Shown: positions 53,325-62,805 of the stretch, piece after piece
How positions within the stretch are numbered: position 1 is the stretch's first letter
Layout of the letters: every line of letters begins with the position of its first letter
From: JAYWXI01 sp036016955
Lineage (GTDB): Bacteria > Bacteroidota > Bacteroidia > Flavobacteriales > Weeksellaceae
Assembly: GCF_036016955.1 (NCBI RefSeq)
Contig: NZ_JAYWXI010000004.1
Location: forward strand, 151,970 to 215,969
DNA: 64,000 nucleotides
Reading direction: 5' to 3'
Translations under genes and position numbers: made by a program
The notes under the pieces: model-generated
The model's database searches: none
The model's input: the letters and a program-made list of their open reading frames with translations, nothing else
Told to the model about the DNA's origin: nothing

Positions 53325-53894
53325 TTAAGGCTTCATTCGATTGTATTCCTCCCCTTCGTTCTTGTTTCCCGAATACTTTGGAGGATAACCTTTCCCTTTC
53401 TCGCCTTCCCCATGCATCTCCATACGCCGATCCATCATTCGGTCCCGCATTTTCCATTCGTTTTGGAACATTTTAAGCACTTTTTTAGAACCTACCAACG
53501 CCTCCATTTTCCGAGCATATTCTCTTCGGTGATCCAAAAGAGCCTGACCTAAAGAAAAACTCTCTTCCAGTTTCGTTTTTGCTTCGGCTTCCGTCAACTC
53601 ATCGGGGTTAAAATCCTTGGAAAAACGATCTTTAATCCGCCGCTGAGAATCCTGATACTCTCCGTATAACCCCCTAAAAACCTCTCTGTCCCGCTCCTGA
53701 ATCTGTAGTTCCTCCAACATCATGTTCTCCCTAAATTGTTTCAAGATTTCTCTCTTTTCTTCAGGGCTCATTTTCTTCATCATCTCCTTACGCTCAGCAG
53801 ACCCCGCCTTTTGCCAATCCAATCCCAACTGAACCTGAGCACCCGCCAAAACAGGAAAAACAGCCATCAAAACACCCAATACAATTACTCTCAT
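53325..53894 (-). CDS. CpxP/Spy-like periplasmic protein of the ECF cassette
   Basis: 189 aa. Signal peptide (MRVIVLGVLMAVFPVLAGA-Q), then an almost all-helical mature part rich in Met, Glu, Lys and Arg (RKEMMKKMSPEEKREILKQF; FSKDFNPDELTEAEAKTKLE). The layout resembles LTxxQ proteins such as Spy and CpxP, which act as ATP-independent chaperones and stress sensors. The C-terminus is Gly/Lys/Tyr-rich. Third gene of the sigma/anti-sigma unit (12 bases after the anti-sigma gene). A sensor or feedback role is inference. Confidence 0.7.
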   Translation of the reverse strand: MRVIVLGVLMAVFPVLAGAQVQLGLDWQKAGSAERKEMMKKMSPEEKREILKQFRENMMLEELQIQERDREVFRGLYGEYQDSQRRIKDRFSKDFNPDELTEAEAKTKLEESFSLGQALLDHRREYARKMEALVGSKKVLKMFQNEWKMRDRMMDRRMEMHGEGEKGKGYPPKYSGNKNEGEEYNRMKP

Positions 53895-53906
53895 TTTTTC
53901 TCTTTT

Positions 53907-54494
53907 TCAATTAAATAAATCCAAATAAACATCCATTTCTGCCTCTTTAGCCATCTCCGTTAATTCTGCCTTATTCAACGAGGCCAAAATCTGATCCACC
54001 GACTCCCGACTTCCTTTTACGGCAGCTGCTTTCGGAGAAGCTACCGTTACGTTTTTCTCCGCTGAAGCCACCATTACTTCTTCCCTCTTAGGCTCCAATC
54101 GGTCCCCCTCAGCCGCTTGTTCTTTTCTCTCTTCCGCCTCCTCTTCACGCCCAACCGTCGGACGCTTCGAAATCCAATCTCCCCCCTGATCCTCCAACGG
54201 CAAGGCAACAAAAGAAGAATCCATCGTCTTCTCCTCCGAAGCCCTAAAGCCAATCCCATACCACAATCCCAAAGCACAAATCAAAACCACAGAAGCCGCC
54301 ACAGCCCACCAACGGTAACCAGAAAAGCGAGATCGTCCACCCGAATGCATCGGCACAATCGCACCGCCCGAAGAAGCCTCGTGCGAAACACGATCCAAAA
54401 CACGACGCTGCATTTCATCAAAAAAACCTTCCGGAACGTCATAAATACGCTCGCGTTTCCACTTGTCTATATCCAAATTATCCATTTTTTTCAT
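53907..54494 (-). CDS. Putative anti-sigma factor
   Basis: 195 aa single-span membrane protein. The N-terminal cytoplasmic part (KWKRERIYDVPEGFFDEMQR) is the kind found in Bacteroidota anti-sigma factors; a membrane helix follows (WWAVAASVVLICALGLWYGI, about residues 60-80); the rest is an acidic and basic periplasmic region ending in a short helix with Leu/Glu repeats. It lies 15 bases after the sigma gene on the same strand, which supports the assignment. No zinc-binding HxxxCxxC motif is present. Confidence 0.75.
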   Translation of the reverse strand: MKKMDNLDIDKWKRERIYDVPEGFFDEMQRRVLDRVSHEASSGGAIVPMHSGGRSRFSGYRWWAVAASVVLICALGLWYGIGFRASEEKTMDSSFVALPLEDQGGDWISKRPTVGREEEAEERKEQAAEGDRLEPKREEVMVASAEKNVTVASPKAAAVKGSRESVDQILASLNKAELTEMAKEAEMDVYLDLFN

Positions 54495-54509
54495 GAGTCC
54501 TGAGAGAGT

Positions 54510-55061
54510 TTACTTTTCATAATGAGTCCTGATATAATCCTCTATTTTACTTTTCGCATAGTGATAGTTGGTTTTAAGAGTTCCCACCGACATCTCCAGC
54601 AGTTTACTGAGTTCGTCATAAGAAAGTTCGTCATAATACCGAAGTGTAAAAACCAACCGCTGCTTCTCCGGCAAAGCCTGAATCGCCTGCTGCAATAAGA
54701 TTTGGATTTCATCCGCATCCGACGAGGCATTGGAAGCAACCAAATTCTGCATGTAATGCTCCGCATCGCCATCCGCTTTTAGCATTTTTTTATTCTTATT
54801 GAGCCATTGCAACGCCTCATTGGTGGCAATTCGATACAACCAAGTGTAAAGCTGGCTGTCCTGCTTAAACTGATGAAAATTCTGATAAGCCTTAATAAAA
54901 GTATCCTGCAAAACATCCTGCGCGTTATCATGCACCACCACCAAACGCCGAATATGCCAATAAAGCCTGCTTTGATAAGCATCCATCATCGCCCGAAGCC
55001 CGTTGTCACGGGTGCGCTCTTCAGCCATCATCGAAATAATTTCCGCGTCTTTGTTCTTCAT
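54510..55061 (-). CDS. ECF-type RNA polymerase sigma factor
   Basis: 183 aa from ATG 55061; the reading extends upstream to 55169 but the extra 36 residues are unlike sigma factors. Region 2 includes DNAQDVLQDTFIKAYQNFHQ and LYTWLYRIATNEALQWLNK (-10 recognition); region 4 is ALPEKQRLVFTLRYYDELSYDELSKLLEMSVGTLKTNYHYAKSK in pieces, giving the -35 helix-turn-helix. It heads a three-gene unit with an anti-sigma and a CpxP-like protein, suggesting an envelope-stress regulon. Confidence 0.93.
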   Translation of the reverse strand: MKNKDAEIISMMAEERTRDNGLRAMMDAYQSRLYWHIRRLVVVHDNAQDVLQDTFIKAYQNFHQFKQDSQLYTWLYRIATNEALQWLNKNKKMLKADGDAEHYMQNLVASNASSDADEIQILLQQAIQALPEKQRLVFTLRYYDELSYDELSKLLEMSVGTLKTNYHYAKSKIEDYIRTHYEK

Positions 55062-55192
55062 TGGATACTCTCGTTGGTTGGATAAAAAAATCAAGTAAAG
55101 GTTAAATGGAACCCCTTCCCTGCTTTTTATTTTTTTGAAACCTAAGCAAATATCATGAAAAACCATCAAAAACCGCCTATACTTTTATTATT

Positions 55193-55200
55193 TATCTTTG
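55193..55200 (+). promoter_or_regulatory. -7 promoter box immediately before the DUF2520 gene
   Basis: TATCTTTG, with only 4 bases between its G and the ATG at 55205. The predicted transcript starts at the start codon. Confidence 0.55.
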
Positions 55201-55204
55201 CACA

Positions 55205-55993
55205 ATGGAAATCATTATCATCGGATCGGGCCACGTGGCCTACCATATGGCAAAAAACTTCGCAAGCAACGGCATCAACGTAAAACAGCTTTTCGGCCGT
55301 AATCCTCAAACCCTCAGAGCCATCGCCGAAGAAACCGGATTCCCGTTCTCCACGGAAAAATTGGAAAAAGCCGACCTCTACCTGATATGCGTTAGCGATA
55401 ATGCCGTAGAAGAAGTTTCCACCCAAATAAAAAATCCTAATGCGCTAGTGGCCCACACTTCCGGCTCCCTTCCGAAAGAAATTCTTTCCGGCACTTACCG
55501 AAAGGCTTCCTTTTACCCTCTGCAAACCTTCTCTAAACATAAACCTCTCGATTATCAAAACATCCCGGTCTTCATCGAAGCAGATGCCCCCGAAGACCAA
55601 AACCTGCTCTCGGAACTCGCCCACCGCTTTTCCGATAAAGTTCTCATCACTAACTACCATCAACGCCGCTACCTCCACTTGGCCGCCGTGTTCGCTTGTA
55701 ATTTCGCCAATCATCTCTTTGCCCGAGCCAAAGAACTACTCGATACCCAAAACATCCCCTTCGACTTCCTTCTTCCCCTAATTGAAGAAACCGTCGGAAA
55801 AATTCATACCCTTTCGCCCAAAAAAGCCCAAACCGGCCCCGCCGTAAGAAACGATCAAAAAGTAATCGCCTTGCATCGGACCCTTCTCCAAAACGAGGCT
55901 CAAAAAAGAATCTACGAAACCATGAACAAAGCCATCATCGAAATGCACGCCCCCTCAAAAAGCAATTCAAACCAAAGCCTCTCCAAAGAATAA
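55205..55993 (+). CDS. Rossmann-fold DUF2520 protein
   Basis: 262 aa. N-terminal Rossmann fold (MEIIIIGSGHVAYHMAKN; GxGxxA-type motif), resembling F420-dependent NADP oxidoreductases and pyrroline-5-carboxylate reductases; ICVSDNAVEEV and VAHTSGSLP continue it. The C-terminal DUF2520 helical domain contains HLAAVFACNFANHLFARAKE and GPAVRNDQKVIALH. It binds NAD(P) by homology; the substrate is unknown. A probable leaderless transcript (see findings). Confidence 0.88.
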   Translation: MEIIIIGSGHVAYHMAKNFASNGINVKQLFGRNPQTLRAIAEETGFPFSTEKLEKADLYLICVSDNAVEEVSTQIKNPNALVAHTSGSLPKEILSGTYRKASFYPLQTFSKHKPLDYQNIPVFIEADAPEDQNLLSELAHRFSDKVLITNYHQRRYLHLAAVFACNFANHLFARAKELLDTQNIPFDFLLPLIEETVGKIHTLSPKKAQTGPAVRNDQKVIALHRTLLQNEAQKRIYETMNKAIIEMHAPSKSNSNQSLSKE

Positions 55994-56060
55994 GAAAAAC
56001 CGAAATCTCCCCCTTGTAACAAAAAGCATTCTTTCTCGTCTAATCCAGCAAACGTTTCCC

Positions 56061-57374
56061 ATGAAAAGATTCTTGATAATTTGTTGGTGTTTGGTGTTGT
56101 CTACGGCTTATTCCCAATCCAAATGGACCCTTGAGCAATGCGTGGAGTACGCCTCCAAAAACAACCTTCAAATCCTTAACACCACCTACAACAAACAACT
56201 GCAAGATAAAAATCTGGAAATTGCCAAACGTGAAAAACTCCCCGCCGTCAGCGGAAGTATTGCTCACAATACCAATTTCGGACAACAGCAATTCGGGAGT
56301 TTCATCCAGCGAAACGACTCCTACAGCAACAACGCCAACATAAGTGCCAGCGTCCCCCTGTACAACCACGGGCGAATAGAGAAAACCATCCGAAAAGCAG
56401 ACTACGAAGTTGAAGCCGCCCAATACGACATCGAAACCATAAAAAACAACATCTCGCTGCAAATTGCCCAAGAATACCTCGCCGTTCTCCTGAATAAAGA
56501 AATAGCGCTAATCAGCCGTAGCGCCATGGAAAACGCCGAAAAAATCTACCAAAGAGCAAAAATAACCACCCAAGTCGGCACCACCGCCCAAACCGTACTG
56601 GCCGAGGCCGAAGCTTCGCTCGCAAGGGAAAAACAAAATCTTAACACCGCTGAAATCAATGTCCGACGGAGTTTGTTCAACCTGGCACAACTCCTGCAAT
56701 TGGAAAATTATAAAACGTTTGACATCGTGGAACTTCCACTTCAAGCGCCCGTTGACGCTCCTTTCCGTTCTACCGAAAATACACTCAGCACCGCCTACGG
56801 GCAACTGCCCCAAATCAAAGCAGCCGAAAGTAGGATAAAAGCAGCCGAAGCCCAAACCGAAATCGTCCAAACCTCTTTTTATCCCGTAATTTCGGGCAGT
56901 CTGGGACTGGGTACTTTTTATTTCAACAATCTCAACAGCAGTACCGATACCCGCCTCCTAAACCAATACAAAAATAATTTCGGACAGCAAGTCGGTATCT
57001 CAGCCAACATCCCCCTATTCAACAAAGGAATCACCAAACGCCAAGTGGAACAAGCCAAAATCAACGAGAGCATCGCCAAAAATTCTCTTCTCCAACAAAA
57101 ACAAGAAGTAAAACAAAACATCCAAAAAGCCCAGTTCGATACCGAAAATCATTATGAAAATTATTTGGCCGCCCTTCAGGCAGAAAAAAGTTCGGCATTG
57201 GCACTGGATTTCGCCGAGAAAAGCTATGCTGCAGGACGAACCTCCATTTACGACCTCAATATCGCCCGAAATCATTACGCCAATGCACAAGGAAGCACCG
57301 CACAAGCCAAATACAACTATCTTTTTAGTTTAAAACTTCTCGACTTCTACGCCGGCATTCCCCTAGCGTTATAG
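56061..57374 (+). CDS. TolC-family outer-membrane efflux protein
   Basis: 437 aa with a signal peptide (MKRFLIICWCLVLSTAYS-Q). WTLEQCVEYASKNNLQI is the typical start of Bacteroidota TolC proteins; two long helical-hairpin repeats follow, with SVPLYNHGRI and SANIPLFNKGIT as the paired beta-strand segments. It forms a trimeric outer-membrane channel. No periplasmic adaptor or inner-membrane pump gene is adjacent, so its partner must be elsewhere. 21 bases before the SprT-like gene. Confidence 0.92.
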   Translation: MKRFLIICWCLVLSTAYSQSKWTLEQCVEYASKNNLQILNTTYNKQLQDKNLEIAKREKLPAVSGSIAHNTNFGQQQFGSFIQRNDSYSNNANISASVPLYNHGRIEKTIRKADYEVEAAQYDIETIKNNISLQIAQEYLAVLLNKEIALISRSAMENAEKIYQRAKITTQVGTTAQTVLAEAEASLAREKQNLNTAEINVRRSLFNLAQLLQLENYKTFDIVELPLQAPVDAPFRSTENTLSTAYGQLPQIKAAESRIKAAEAQTEIVQTSFYPVISGSLGLGTFYFNNLNSSTDTRLLNQYKNNFGQQVGISANIPLFNKGITKRQVEQAKINESIAKNSLLQQKQEVKQNIQKAQFDTENHYENYLAALQAEKSSALALDFAEKSYAAGRTSIYDLNIARNHYANAQGSTAQAKYNYLFSLKLLDFYAGIPLAL

Positions 57375-57394
57375 CCGCTTTTTTAGTTAATCCC

Positions 57395-57985
57395 ATGGCT
57401 TTCTTTTTATTAGAAAAATATCTGCCCGAGCAGACTTTCCCCCTGCTCCAAAAGTGGATCGGGCAAAGACCGCTCCACATCAAAATAACCAAAGAGCGAC
57501 AAAGCAAACTCGGCGATTATCGCCAACTCGAAGACCGCTCGCATCAGATTTCCATTAATGCCACCCTGCCTCCTTTTCTTTTCTTTTTTGTCCTTACCCA
57601 CGAACTGGCTCACCTCCTTGCTTTTGAACGCTTTGGGCACCGCATTGCTCCACATGGCTCCCAATGGAAGGCCACTTTCGGAGAAATGATAGTGGAAAGC
57701 CTATACCTCTATCCGGAAGATCTGCGACCGATTCTGAAAAAATTCAGTCTTTCCCCCAAAGCCAACTTCATGGCTAGTCCCGATTTGGTTAGCTATTTTC
57801 GATTAAAAGACCTGCCTCCCGATTTTGTACTCGTAAAAGATCTTCCCGAAGCCTCCCGGTTTGTCTATAACCGAAAAAACTACCAACTCCTAAGGAAAAT
57901 GAAAAAGAATTATCTTTGTAAAAATATTGATAACGGCAAGTCGTACGTCTTTCAAAGCATCGTCCCCGTTAAACCTCTAAAGTAA
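57395..57985 (+). CDS. SprT-like zinc metalloprotein
   Basis: 196 aa. The zinc motif HELAHLLAF lies in VLTHELAHLLAFERFGHRI (about residue 69), with a downstream HGSQWKATFGEMI giving the third His, the SprT pattern. The C-terminal part (YNRKNYQLLRKMKKNYLCKN) resembles the zinc-ribbon-like tail of the family but with few Cys. No signal peptide. Between tolC and manC, with 6 bases to manC, probably one transcript. Confidence 0.88.
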   Translation: MAFFLLEKYLPEQTFPLLQKWIGQRPLHIKITKERQSKLGDYRQLEDRSHQISINATLPPFLFFFVLTHELAHLLAFERFGHRIAPHGSQWKATFGEMIVESLYLYPEDLRPILKKFSLSPKANFMASPDLVSYFRLKDLPPDFVLVKDLPEASRFVYNRKNYQLLRKMKKNYLCKNIDNGKSYVFQSIVPVKPLK

Positions 57986-57991
57986 ATTTTC

Positions 57992-59074
57992 ATGCTGGAT
58001 AAAAATCACTATTGCGTTATTATGGCCGGCGGTATCGGAAGCCGCTTTTGGCCAATGAGCACCACCAAATACCCTAAGCAATTTCAAGATATTTTGGGAA
58101 TCGGACGTACCATGATTCAACAAACCTACGACCGCATCAGCCAACTCATTCCCTCGGAAAACATCTACGTCATTACCAACCAAGAGTACATTGAACTCTG
58201 CACCTCCCAGCTTCCCGAAATCCCAACCGCCAACATTGTGGGCGAACCAGCCATGAAAAACACCGCAGCTTGCAACCTCTACATGGCCAACAAAATCGCA
58301 GCCGAAAACCCTAAGGCCAAAATGGTCGTCCTTCCCGCCGACCATCTGATTCTGAAAGAGCAGCGGTTTATCGAAAAAATAACCCTGGCCTTCCAACTCA
58401 TCGCCGAAGAAGATTACCTGATTACTTTGGGCATCAAGCCCACCCGACCCGACACAGGCTACGGCTACATCCAATACCTGAGTTCCGAACAAGGCGACGT
58501 ACACAAAGTGAAAACCTTTACGGAAAAACCTATTTTGGAAATTGCCAAAACCTTCCTCGAAAGCGGTGATTTTCTTTGGAATGCCGGCATTTTCGTATGG
58601 AGCACCCAGTCTATTCTAAAAGCTTTCGATACGTTTTTACCCGAAATGGTTCAGCAATTCAGCTACTGCGAATACAACTCTCTGAGAGAAAAGGAGTGCA
58701 TCGGTCTTATTTACCCCAAAGTCAATAAGATTTCCATCGACAACGGTATTTTGGAAAAAGCCCAAAACGTTTACGTTATCCCTGCCGATCTAGGATGGAG
58801 CGATTTAGGCACTTGGACTTCCGTCTATCAAAACGCCAAAAAAGACGAGCAAAACAACGCCATAAACTCCAAAAACATCCTTACCTACAATGCTAAAGGC
58901 AATATCGTAAGATTAAAAAACAAAAAGAAAGCAGCCATTATCGACGGACTGAAAGATTACATCATCGTCGATACGGATAAATCCCTACTCATCTGCCCTC
59001 GGGATAACGACCAACTCATCAAAGATTACGTGATGGATCTCCGAAATCTGAAGAAAGGCGAACGTTACATGTAA
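57992..59074 (+). CDS. manC: Mannose-1-phosphate guanylyltransferase
   Basis: 360 aa nucleotidyltransferase: mannose 1-phosphate + GTP gives GDP-mannose. N-terminal AGGIGSRFWPMSTTKYPKQF (residues 11-30, pyrophosphorylase signature), the FTEKP motif (about residue 177), FLWNAGIFVW and DLGWSDLGTW. The fused isomerase domain of long ManC proteins is absent, so this is the short form. GDP-mannose feeds glycan and polysaccharide synthesis; it could relate to the epimerase at 47.5 kb (inference). Confidence 0.94.
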   Translation: MLDKNHYCVIMAGGIGSRFWPMSTTKYPKQFQDILGIGRTMIQQTYDRISQLIPSENIYVITNQEYIELCTSQLPEIPTANIVGEPAMKNTAACNLYMANKIAAENPKAKMVVLPADHLILKEQRFIEKITLAFQLIAEEDYLITLGIKPTRPDTGYGYIQYLSSEQGDVHKVKTFTEKPILEIAKTFLESGDFLWNAGIFVWSTQSILKAFDTFLPEMVQQFSYCEYNSLREKECIGLIYPKVNKISIDNGILEKAQNVYVIPADLGWSDLGTWTSVYQNAKKDEQNNAINSKNILTYNAKGNIVRLKNKKKAAIIDGLKDYIIVDTDKSLLICPRDNDQLIKDYVMDLRNLKKGERYM

Positions 59075-59141
59075 GTCTGATTTTAATTTACCGGCCTATC
59101 GTAATTTTTATTACTTTTAAGGTATTATATAAAATACCGCC

Positions 59142-60677
59142 ATGCTGATTAAAATCTACGGAAGTGCCCTTTACGGCGTATCCGCACAAAAAATTACCAT
59201 CGAAGTGAATGTCGCTACGGGCGGCGTAGGTTACCACTTGGTAGGATTACCGGACAATGCCATAAAGGAATCCAGCTACAGAATCTCCGCCGCACTAAAA
59301 AATGTAGGCTACCATGTTCCTGGAAAAAAAATAACAATCAATATGGCTCCAGCCGACCTTAGAAAAGAAGGTTCGGCCTACGACCTAAGCATCGCCTTAG
59401 GCATTCTCGCCGCCTCCGGACAAATCGAAGCTTCTACCATAGGCGATTATTTGATTATGGGTGAACTCTCTCTGGACGGAAGCCTTCATCCCATCAAGGG
59501 CGTTTTGCCCATTGCCATAAAAGCCAAAGAAGACGGCTTCAAAGGTATTATTCTGCCCATTCAAAATGCCAAAGAAGCTGCCATCGTCAGCGCATTAGAG
59601 GTGTATGGCGCAGAAAACATCAAAGAAGTTATTGCGTTCTTTCATGAAGGACGCCCCCTCAAACAAGTAACCATTGACACGCGAAAGGCTTTTCAGGAAA
59701 AAATAAATACTTTCCCTTTTGACTTTTCAGAAATTAAGGGTCAAGAAACCGCCAAAAGAGCCATGGAAGTTGCTGCCGCAGGCGGGCATAACATCATCCT
59801 TATCGGCCCTCCGGGAAGCGGAAAAACCATGCTCGCCAAAAGAATCCCCAGCATCCTGCCTCCCCTGACCCTAAAGGAAGCGTTAGAAACCACTAAAATC
59901 CATTCCGTGGCAGGAAAAATAGGCGCCGAAGCCTCCCTGATGACCGCCCGCCCATTTCGAAATCCCCACCATTCGATCTCCGATGTGGCTCTGGTAGGCG
60001 GAGGAAGCTATCCCCAGCCCGGTGAAATATCCCTTGCCCATAACGGAGTCCTCTTCTTAGACGAAATGCCCGAATTCAAAAGAACAGTATTGGAAGTTCT
60101 GCGCCAACCTCTCGAAGATCGGGAAGTAACCATTTCCCGAGCCAAATTCACCGTAAACTACCCGGCCAGCTTCATGTTGGTCGCCTCCATGAACCCCAGC
60201 CCCAGCGGCTACTTCCCCGACGACCCGAACAACACGTCTTCCCCCTCCGAAATGCAACGCTACCTGAATAAAATTTCCGGCCCTCTTTTGGATCGGATTG
60301 ACATTCACATCGAAGTTCCAAAAGTTGACTTTGACCAACTAACCGAACGAAAATCCGGCGAAACCAGCCAACAAATCCGAGAACGCGTCCTTAAAGCCAG
60401 AGAAAAACAATCGCACCGATACCAAAATCTTCCCATCCATTACAACGCCCAAATGGGCCCCAAAGAGCTCGACGCTTATTGCCAATTGGACGCCAATGCC
60501 AAAGCCCTCATAAAAAGAGCCATGGAAAAACTAAATCTTTCCGCCCGAGCCTACGACCGCATCTTAAAAGTTGCCCGAACCATTGCCGATTTGGACAATG
60601 CCGAAGCCATCCTGTCGCCACATATTGCCGAAGCCATTCAATACCGAAGTCTGGATCGGGAGTTTTGGAACGCTTAA
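59142..60677 (+). CDS. comM: YifB/ComM-family Mg-chelatase-like AAA+ ATPase
   Basis: 511 aa. N-terminal ChlI-like domain (ATGGVGYHLVGLPDNAIKES), AAA+ core with Walker A IGPPGSGKTML (about residue 222), Walker B VLFLDEMPEF (about 304), and C-terminal domain LSARAYDRILKVARTIADL. ComM in competent bacteria is a branch-migration helicase for integrating DNA, but the gene is also widespread in non-competent bacteria. Single gene; a bidirectional terminator lies between it and lepA. Confidence 0.95.
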   Translation: MLIKIYGSALYGVSAQKITIEVNVATGGVGYHLVGLPDNAIKESSYRISAALKNVGYHVPGKKITINMAPADLRKEGSAYDLSIALGILAASGQIEASTIGDYLIMGELSLDGSLHPIKGVLPIAIKAKEDGFKGIILPIQNAKEAAIVSALEVYGAENIKEVIAFFHEGRPLKQVTIDTRKAFQEKINTFPFDFSEIKGQETAKRAMEVAAAGGHNIILIGPPGSGKTMLAKRIPSILPPLTLKEALETTKIHSVAGKIGAEASLMTARPFRNPHHSISDVALVGGGSYPQPGEISLAHNGVLFLDEMPEFKRTVLEVLRQPLEDREVTISRAKFTVNYPASFMLVASMNPSPSGYFPDDPNNTSSPSEMQRYLNKISGPLLDRIDIHIEVPKVDFDQLTERKSGETSQQIRERVLKAREKQSHRYQNLPIHYNAQMGPKELDAYCQLDANAKALIKRAMEKLNLSARAYDRILKVARTIADLDNAEAILSPHIAEAIQYRSLDREFWNA

Positions 60678-60711
60678 TCCGAAAGATTTTAACCCCAAAT
60701 TCCCCACCTCC

Positions 60712-60750
60712 TAAAAAAAAGGTTCGGACAATAATCTCGTCCGAACCTTT
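60712..60750 (-). terminator. Terminator between comM and lepA
   Basis: AAAGGTTCGGAC (60718-60729) pairs with GTCCGAACCTTT (60739-60750). On the minus strand the stem is followed by eight T, so it mainly stops lepA transcripts; it may also act on comM. Confidence 0.85.
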
Positions 60751-60780
60751 CCGTTTCTTATAACTCCGTTTAACAAAGCG

Positions 60781-62577
60781 TTAATCGTTCAGTTTCAATA
60801 CCGCCATAAAAGCACTCTGAGGCACTTCCACCCGGCCAATTTGCTTCATTTTCTTCTTTCCCTCCTTCTGCTTTTCCAAGAGTTTTCGTTTTCTGGAAAT
60901 ATCCCCACCGTAACACTTAGCCGTCACGTCTTTACGCAACGCCTTAATCGTTTCTCTTGCAATCACCTTAGTCCCAAGGGCTGCCTGAACCGCAATATCA
61001 AACTGCTGTCTCGGAATCAGTTCCCGAAGTTTTTCACACATCTTTTTACCAATACCGTAAGCATTATCTTGGTGAATCAGCGAAGAAAGTGCATCCACCA
61101 TGTCCCCGTTAATCAGGATATCCATTTTCACCAGCTTAGAAGCCCGGAAACCTATCGGATGATAATCAAACGAAGCATACCCCTTGGAAATCGACTTCAA
61201 TCGGTCGTAAAAATCAAACACCACCTCGGAAAGCGGCATATTAAAGACCAATTCCACCCGGTCGGACGTCAGATAGCTCTGATTCACGATTTCCCCTCGT
61301 TTCTCGATGCAAAGAGTCATGACCGAACCCACAAAATCCGACTTCGTGATAATAGAGGCCTTGATGTAAGGCTCTTCCACACGGTCCAAAAGGGTCGGAT
61401 CAATCATCTCCGAAGGGTTATTGATTAAAATTGCATCCTCGGGGTTCTTTTTAGAATACCCATGGTACGATACGTTGGGCACCGTCGTGATTACGTTCAT
61501 CCCAAATTCCCGATCCAAACGCTCCTGAACAATCTCCATGTGAAGCATCCCCAAGAAACCGCATCGGAACCCAAAGCCCAAAGCTGCAGAACTCTCAGCC
61601 TCAAATACCAATGACGCATCGTTAAGCCTCAATTTTTCCAATGAAACCCGAAGTTCTTCAAAATCTTCAGACTCCACCGGGTAAATCCCTGCAAAAACCA
61701 TTGGTTTCACTTCTTCAAAACCTTCAATGGCTGCCGTTGCAGGACGCTCCACCGAGGTAATCGTATCCCCGACTTTAACTTCACGAGCGTCTTTAATCCC
61801 CGAAATAATATACCCTACATCCCCACAACCAATTTCCTGCTTGGGAGCCTGCTTGAGTTTCAGCGTCCCAACCTCATCGGCGTCATAGGTTTTCTCCGTC
61901 GCCATGAATTTGACCTTCTGTCCTTTTTTAATGCTTCCGTTCACCACTTTAAAATAAGCTTCAATCCCACGAAAAGGATTAAAAACAGAGTCAAAAATCA
62001 AGGCCTGAAGCGGCGCATTCGGATCCCCCTGAGGCGCCGGAATACGCTCGACTATCTGCTCCAAAAGTTCGTGAACCCCTTCCCCGGTTTTTCCGGAAAC
62101 ACGAAGCACATCCTCCGGTGCACAACCCAAAAGATTCACAATTTCATCGGTAACCTCTTCAGGATTAGCCGAAGGAAGGTCTATTTTATTGAGAATCGGA
62201 ATAATTTCCAAGTCGTTCTCCAAAGCCAAATAAAGGTTCGAAATTGTCTGCGCCTGAATACTCTGAGCCGCATCCACAATCAGCAAAGCCCCTTCGCATG
62301 CCGCAATGGAACGGGAAACCTCGTAAGAAAAATCCACGTGTCCCGGCGTATCAATAAGATTAAGTATGTACTTTTCGCCCTTGTACTCATAATCCATTTG
62401 GATCGCATGAGATTTAATAGTAATCCCCCGCTCTTTTTCCAAATCCATATCGTCCAAAGTCTGAGCCTGCAACTCCCGCTGAGACACCGTATTGGTGTAT
62501 TCCAGCAACCGATCCGCCAAAGTAGACTTTCCGTGATCAATATGAGCAATAATGCAAAAATTTCTGATGTTTTTCAT
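60781..62577 (-). CDS. lepA: Elongation factor 4 (LepA)
   Basis: 598 aa from ATG 62577; an upstream in-frame start at 62634 runs through the promoter box and is rejected. Translational GTPase with G1 [11 protein letters not shown]2 RGITIK, G3 [11 protein letters not shown], and G4 NKIDLPSA. The C-terminal EF4-specific domain ends [20 protein letters not shown], matching LepA. It acts on stalled or maturing ribosomes. A minus-strand -7 box lies 20 bases upstream. Confidence 0.97.
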   Translation of the reverse strand: MKNIRNFCIIAHIDHGKSTLADRLLEYTNTVSQRELQAQTLDDMDLEKERGITIKSHAIQMDYEYKGEKYILNLIDTPGHVDFSYEVSRSIAACEGALLIVDAAQSIQAQTISNLYLALENDLEIIPILNKIDLPSANPEEVTDEIVNLLGCAPEDVLRVSGKTGEGVHELLEQIVERIPAPQGDPNAPLQALIFDSVFNPFRGIEAYFKVVNGSIKKGQKVKFMATEKTYDADEVGTLKLKQAPKQEIGCGDVGYIISGIKDAREVKVGDTITSVERPATAAIEGFEEVKPMVFAGIYPVESEDFEELRVSLEKLRLNDASLVFEAESSAALGFGFRCGFLGMLHMEIVQERLDREFGMNVITTVPNVSYHGYSKKNPEDAILINNPSEMIDPTLLDRVEEPYIKASIITKSDFVGSVMTLCIEKRGEIVNQSYLTSDRVELVFNMPLSEVVFDFYDRLKSISKGYASFDYHPIGFRASKLVKMDILINGDMVDALSSLIHQDNAYGIGKKMCEKLRELIPRQQFDIAVQAALGTKVIARETIKALRKDVTAKCYGGDISRKRKLLEKQKEGKKKMKQIGRVEVPQSAFMAVLKLND

Positions 62578-62597
62578 CGATACAATATAATAGTCCG

Positions 62598-62605
62598 CAA
62601 AGATA
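62598..62605 (-). promoter_or_regulatory. -7 promoter box for lepA
   Basis: TATCTTTG on the minus strand, 20 bases before the ATG. No TTG at the usual -33 spacing. Confidence 0.5.
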
Positions 62606-62676
62606 AAAAAAAGTGCCCCGTCGTGAAATAGCAATCCGAAAAAACAGAGACTCCTTTAAAAATTCCAATCTTTTTT

Positions 62677-62714
62677 GTAAAAAATAAAAAAGCTTTCACG
62701 ATCGTGAAAGCTTT
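62677..62714 (-). terminator. Intrinsic terminator after tRNA-Glu
   Basis: A perfect 12-base palindrome (AAAGCTTTCACG, 62689-62700, with 62703-62714), followed on the minus strand by a T-rich run. It lies 6 bases beyond the tRNA 3' end. Confidence 0.85.
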
Positions 62715-62720
62715 CAAAAG

Positions 62721-62792
62721 TAGCCCGTAGGGGAATCGAACCCCTCTTGCAAGAATGAAAATCTTGAGTCCTAACCGATAGACGAACGGGCC
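62721..62792 (-). tRNA. tRNA-Glu (anticodon UUC)
   Basis: 72 bases on the minus strand. Acceptor arms GGCCCGT and ACGGGCT with discriminator A; the anticodon stem CAAGA/TCTTG closes the loop TTTTCAT, giving anticodon TTC; the T-arm is AGGGG TTCGATT CCCCT. The first pair is G1-U72. The 3' CCA is not encoded. It lies between rpsT and lepA, with its own terminator downstream. MnmA, also in this window, modifies this tRNA's U34. Confidence 0.95.
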
Positions 62793-62805
62793 GCTGTATC
62801 TAAAA

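Noticed and set aside
55062..55169. 36-residue N-terminal extension of the ECF sigma factor
   Set aside because: The extra sequence is unlike sigma factors and region 2 follows normally from the ATG at 55061.
62578..62634. 19-residue N-terminal extension of LepA
   Set aside because: It would start upstream of the -7 box; LepA begins with [18 protein letters not shown].
62721..62792. G1-U72 pair of tRNA-Glu as an unusual feature
   Set aside because: I believe this is ordinary for tRNA-Glu in Bacteroidota, and the rest of the cloverleaf is regular.
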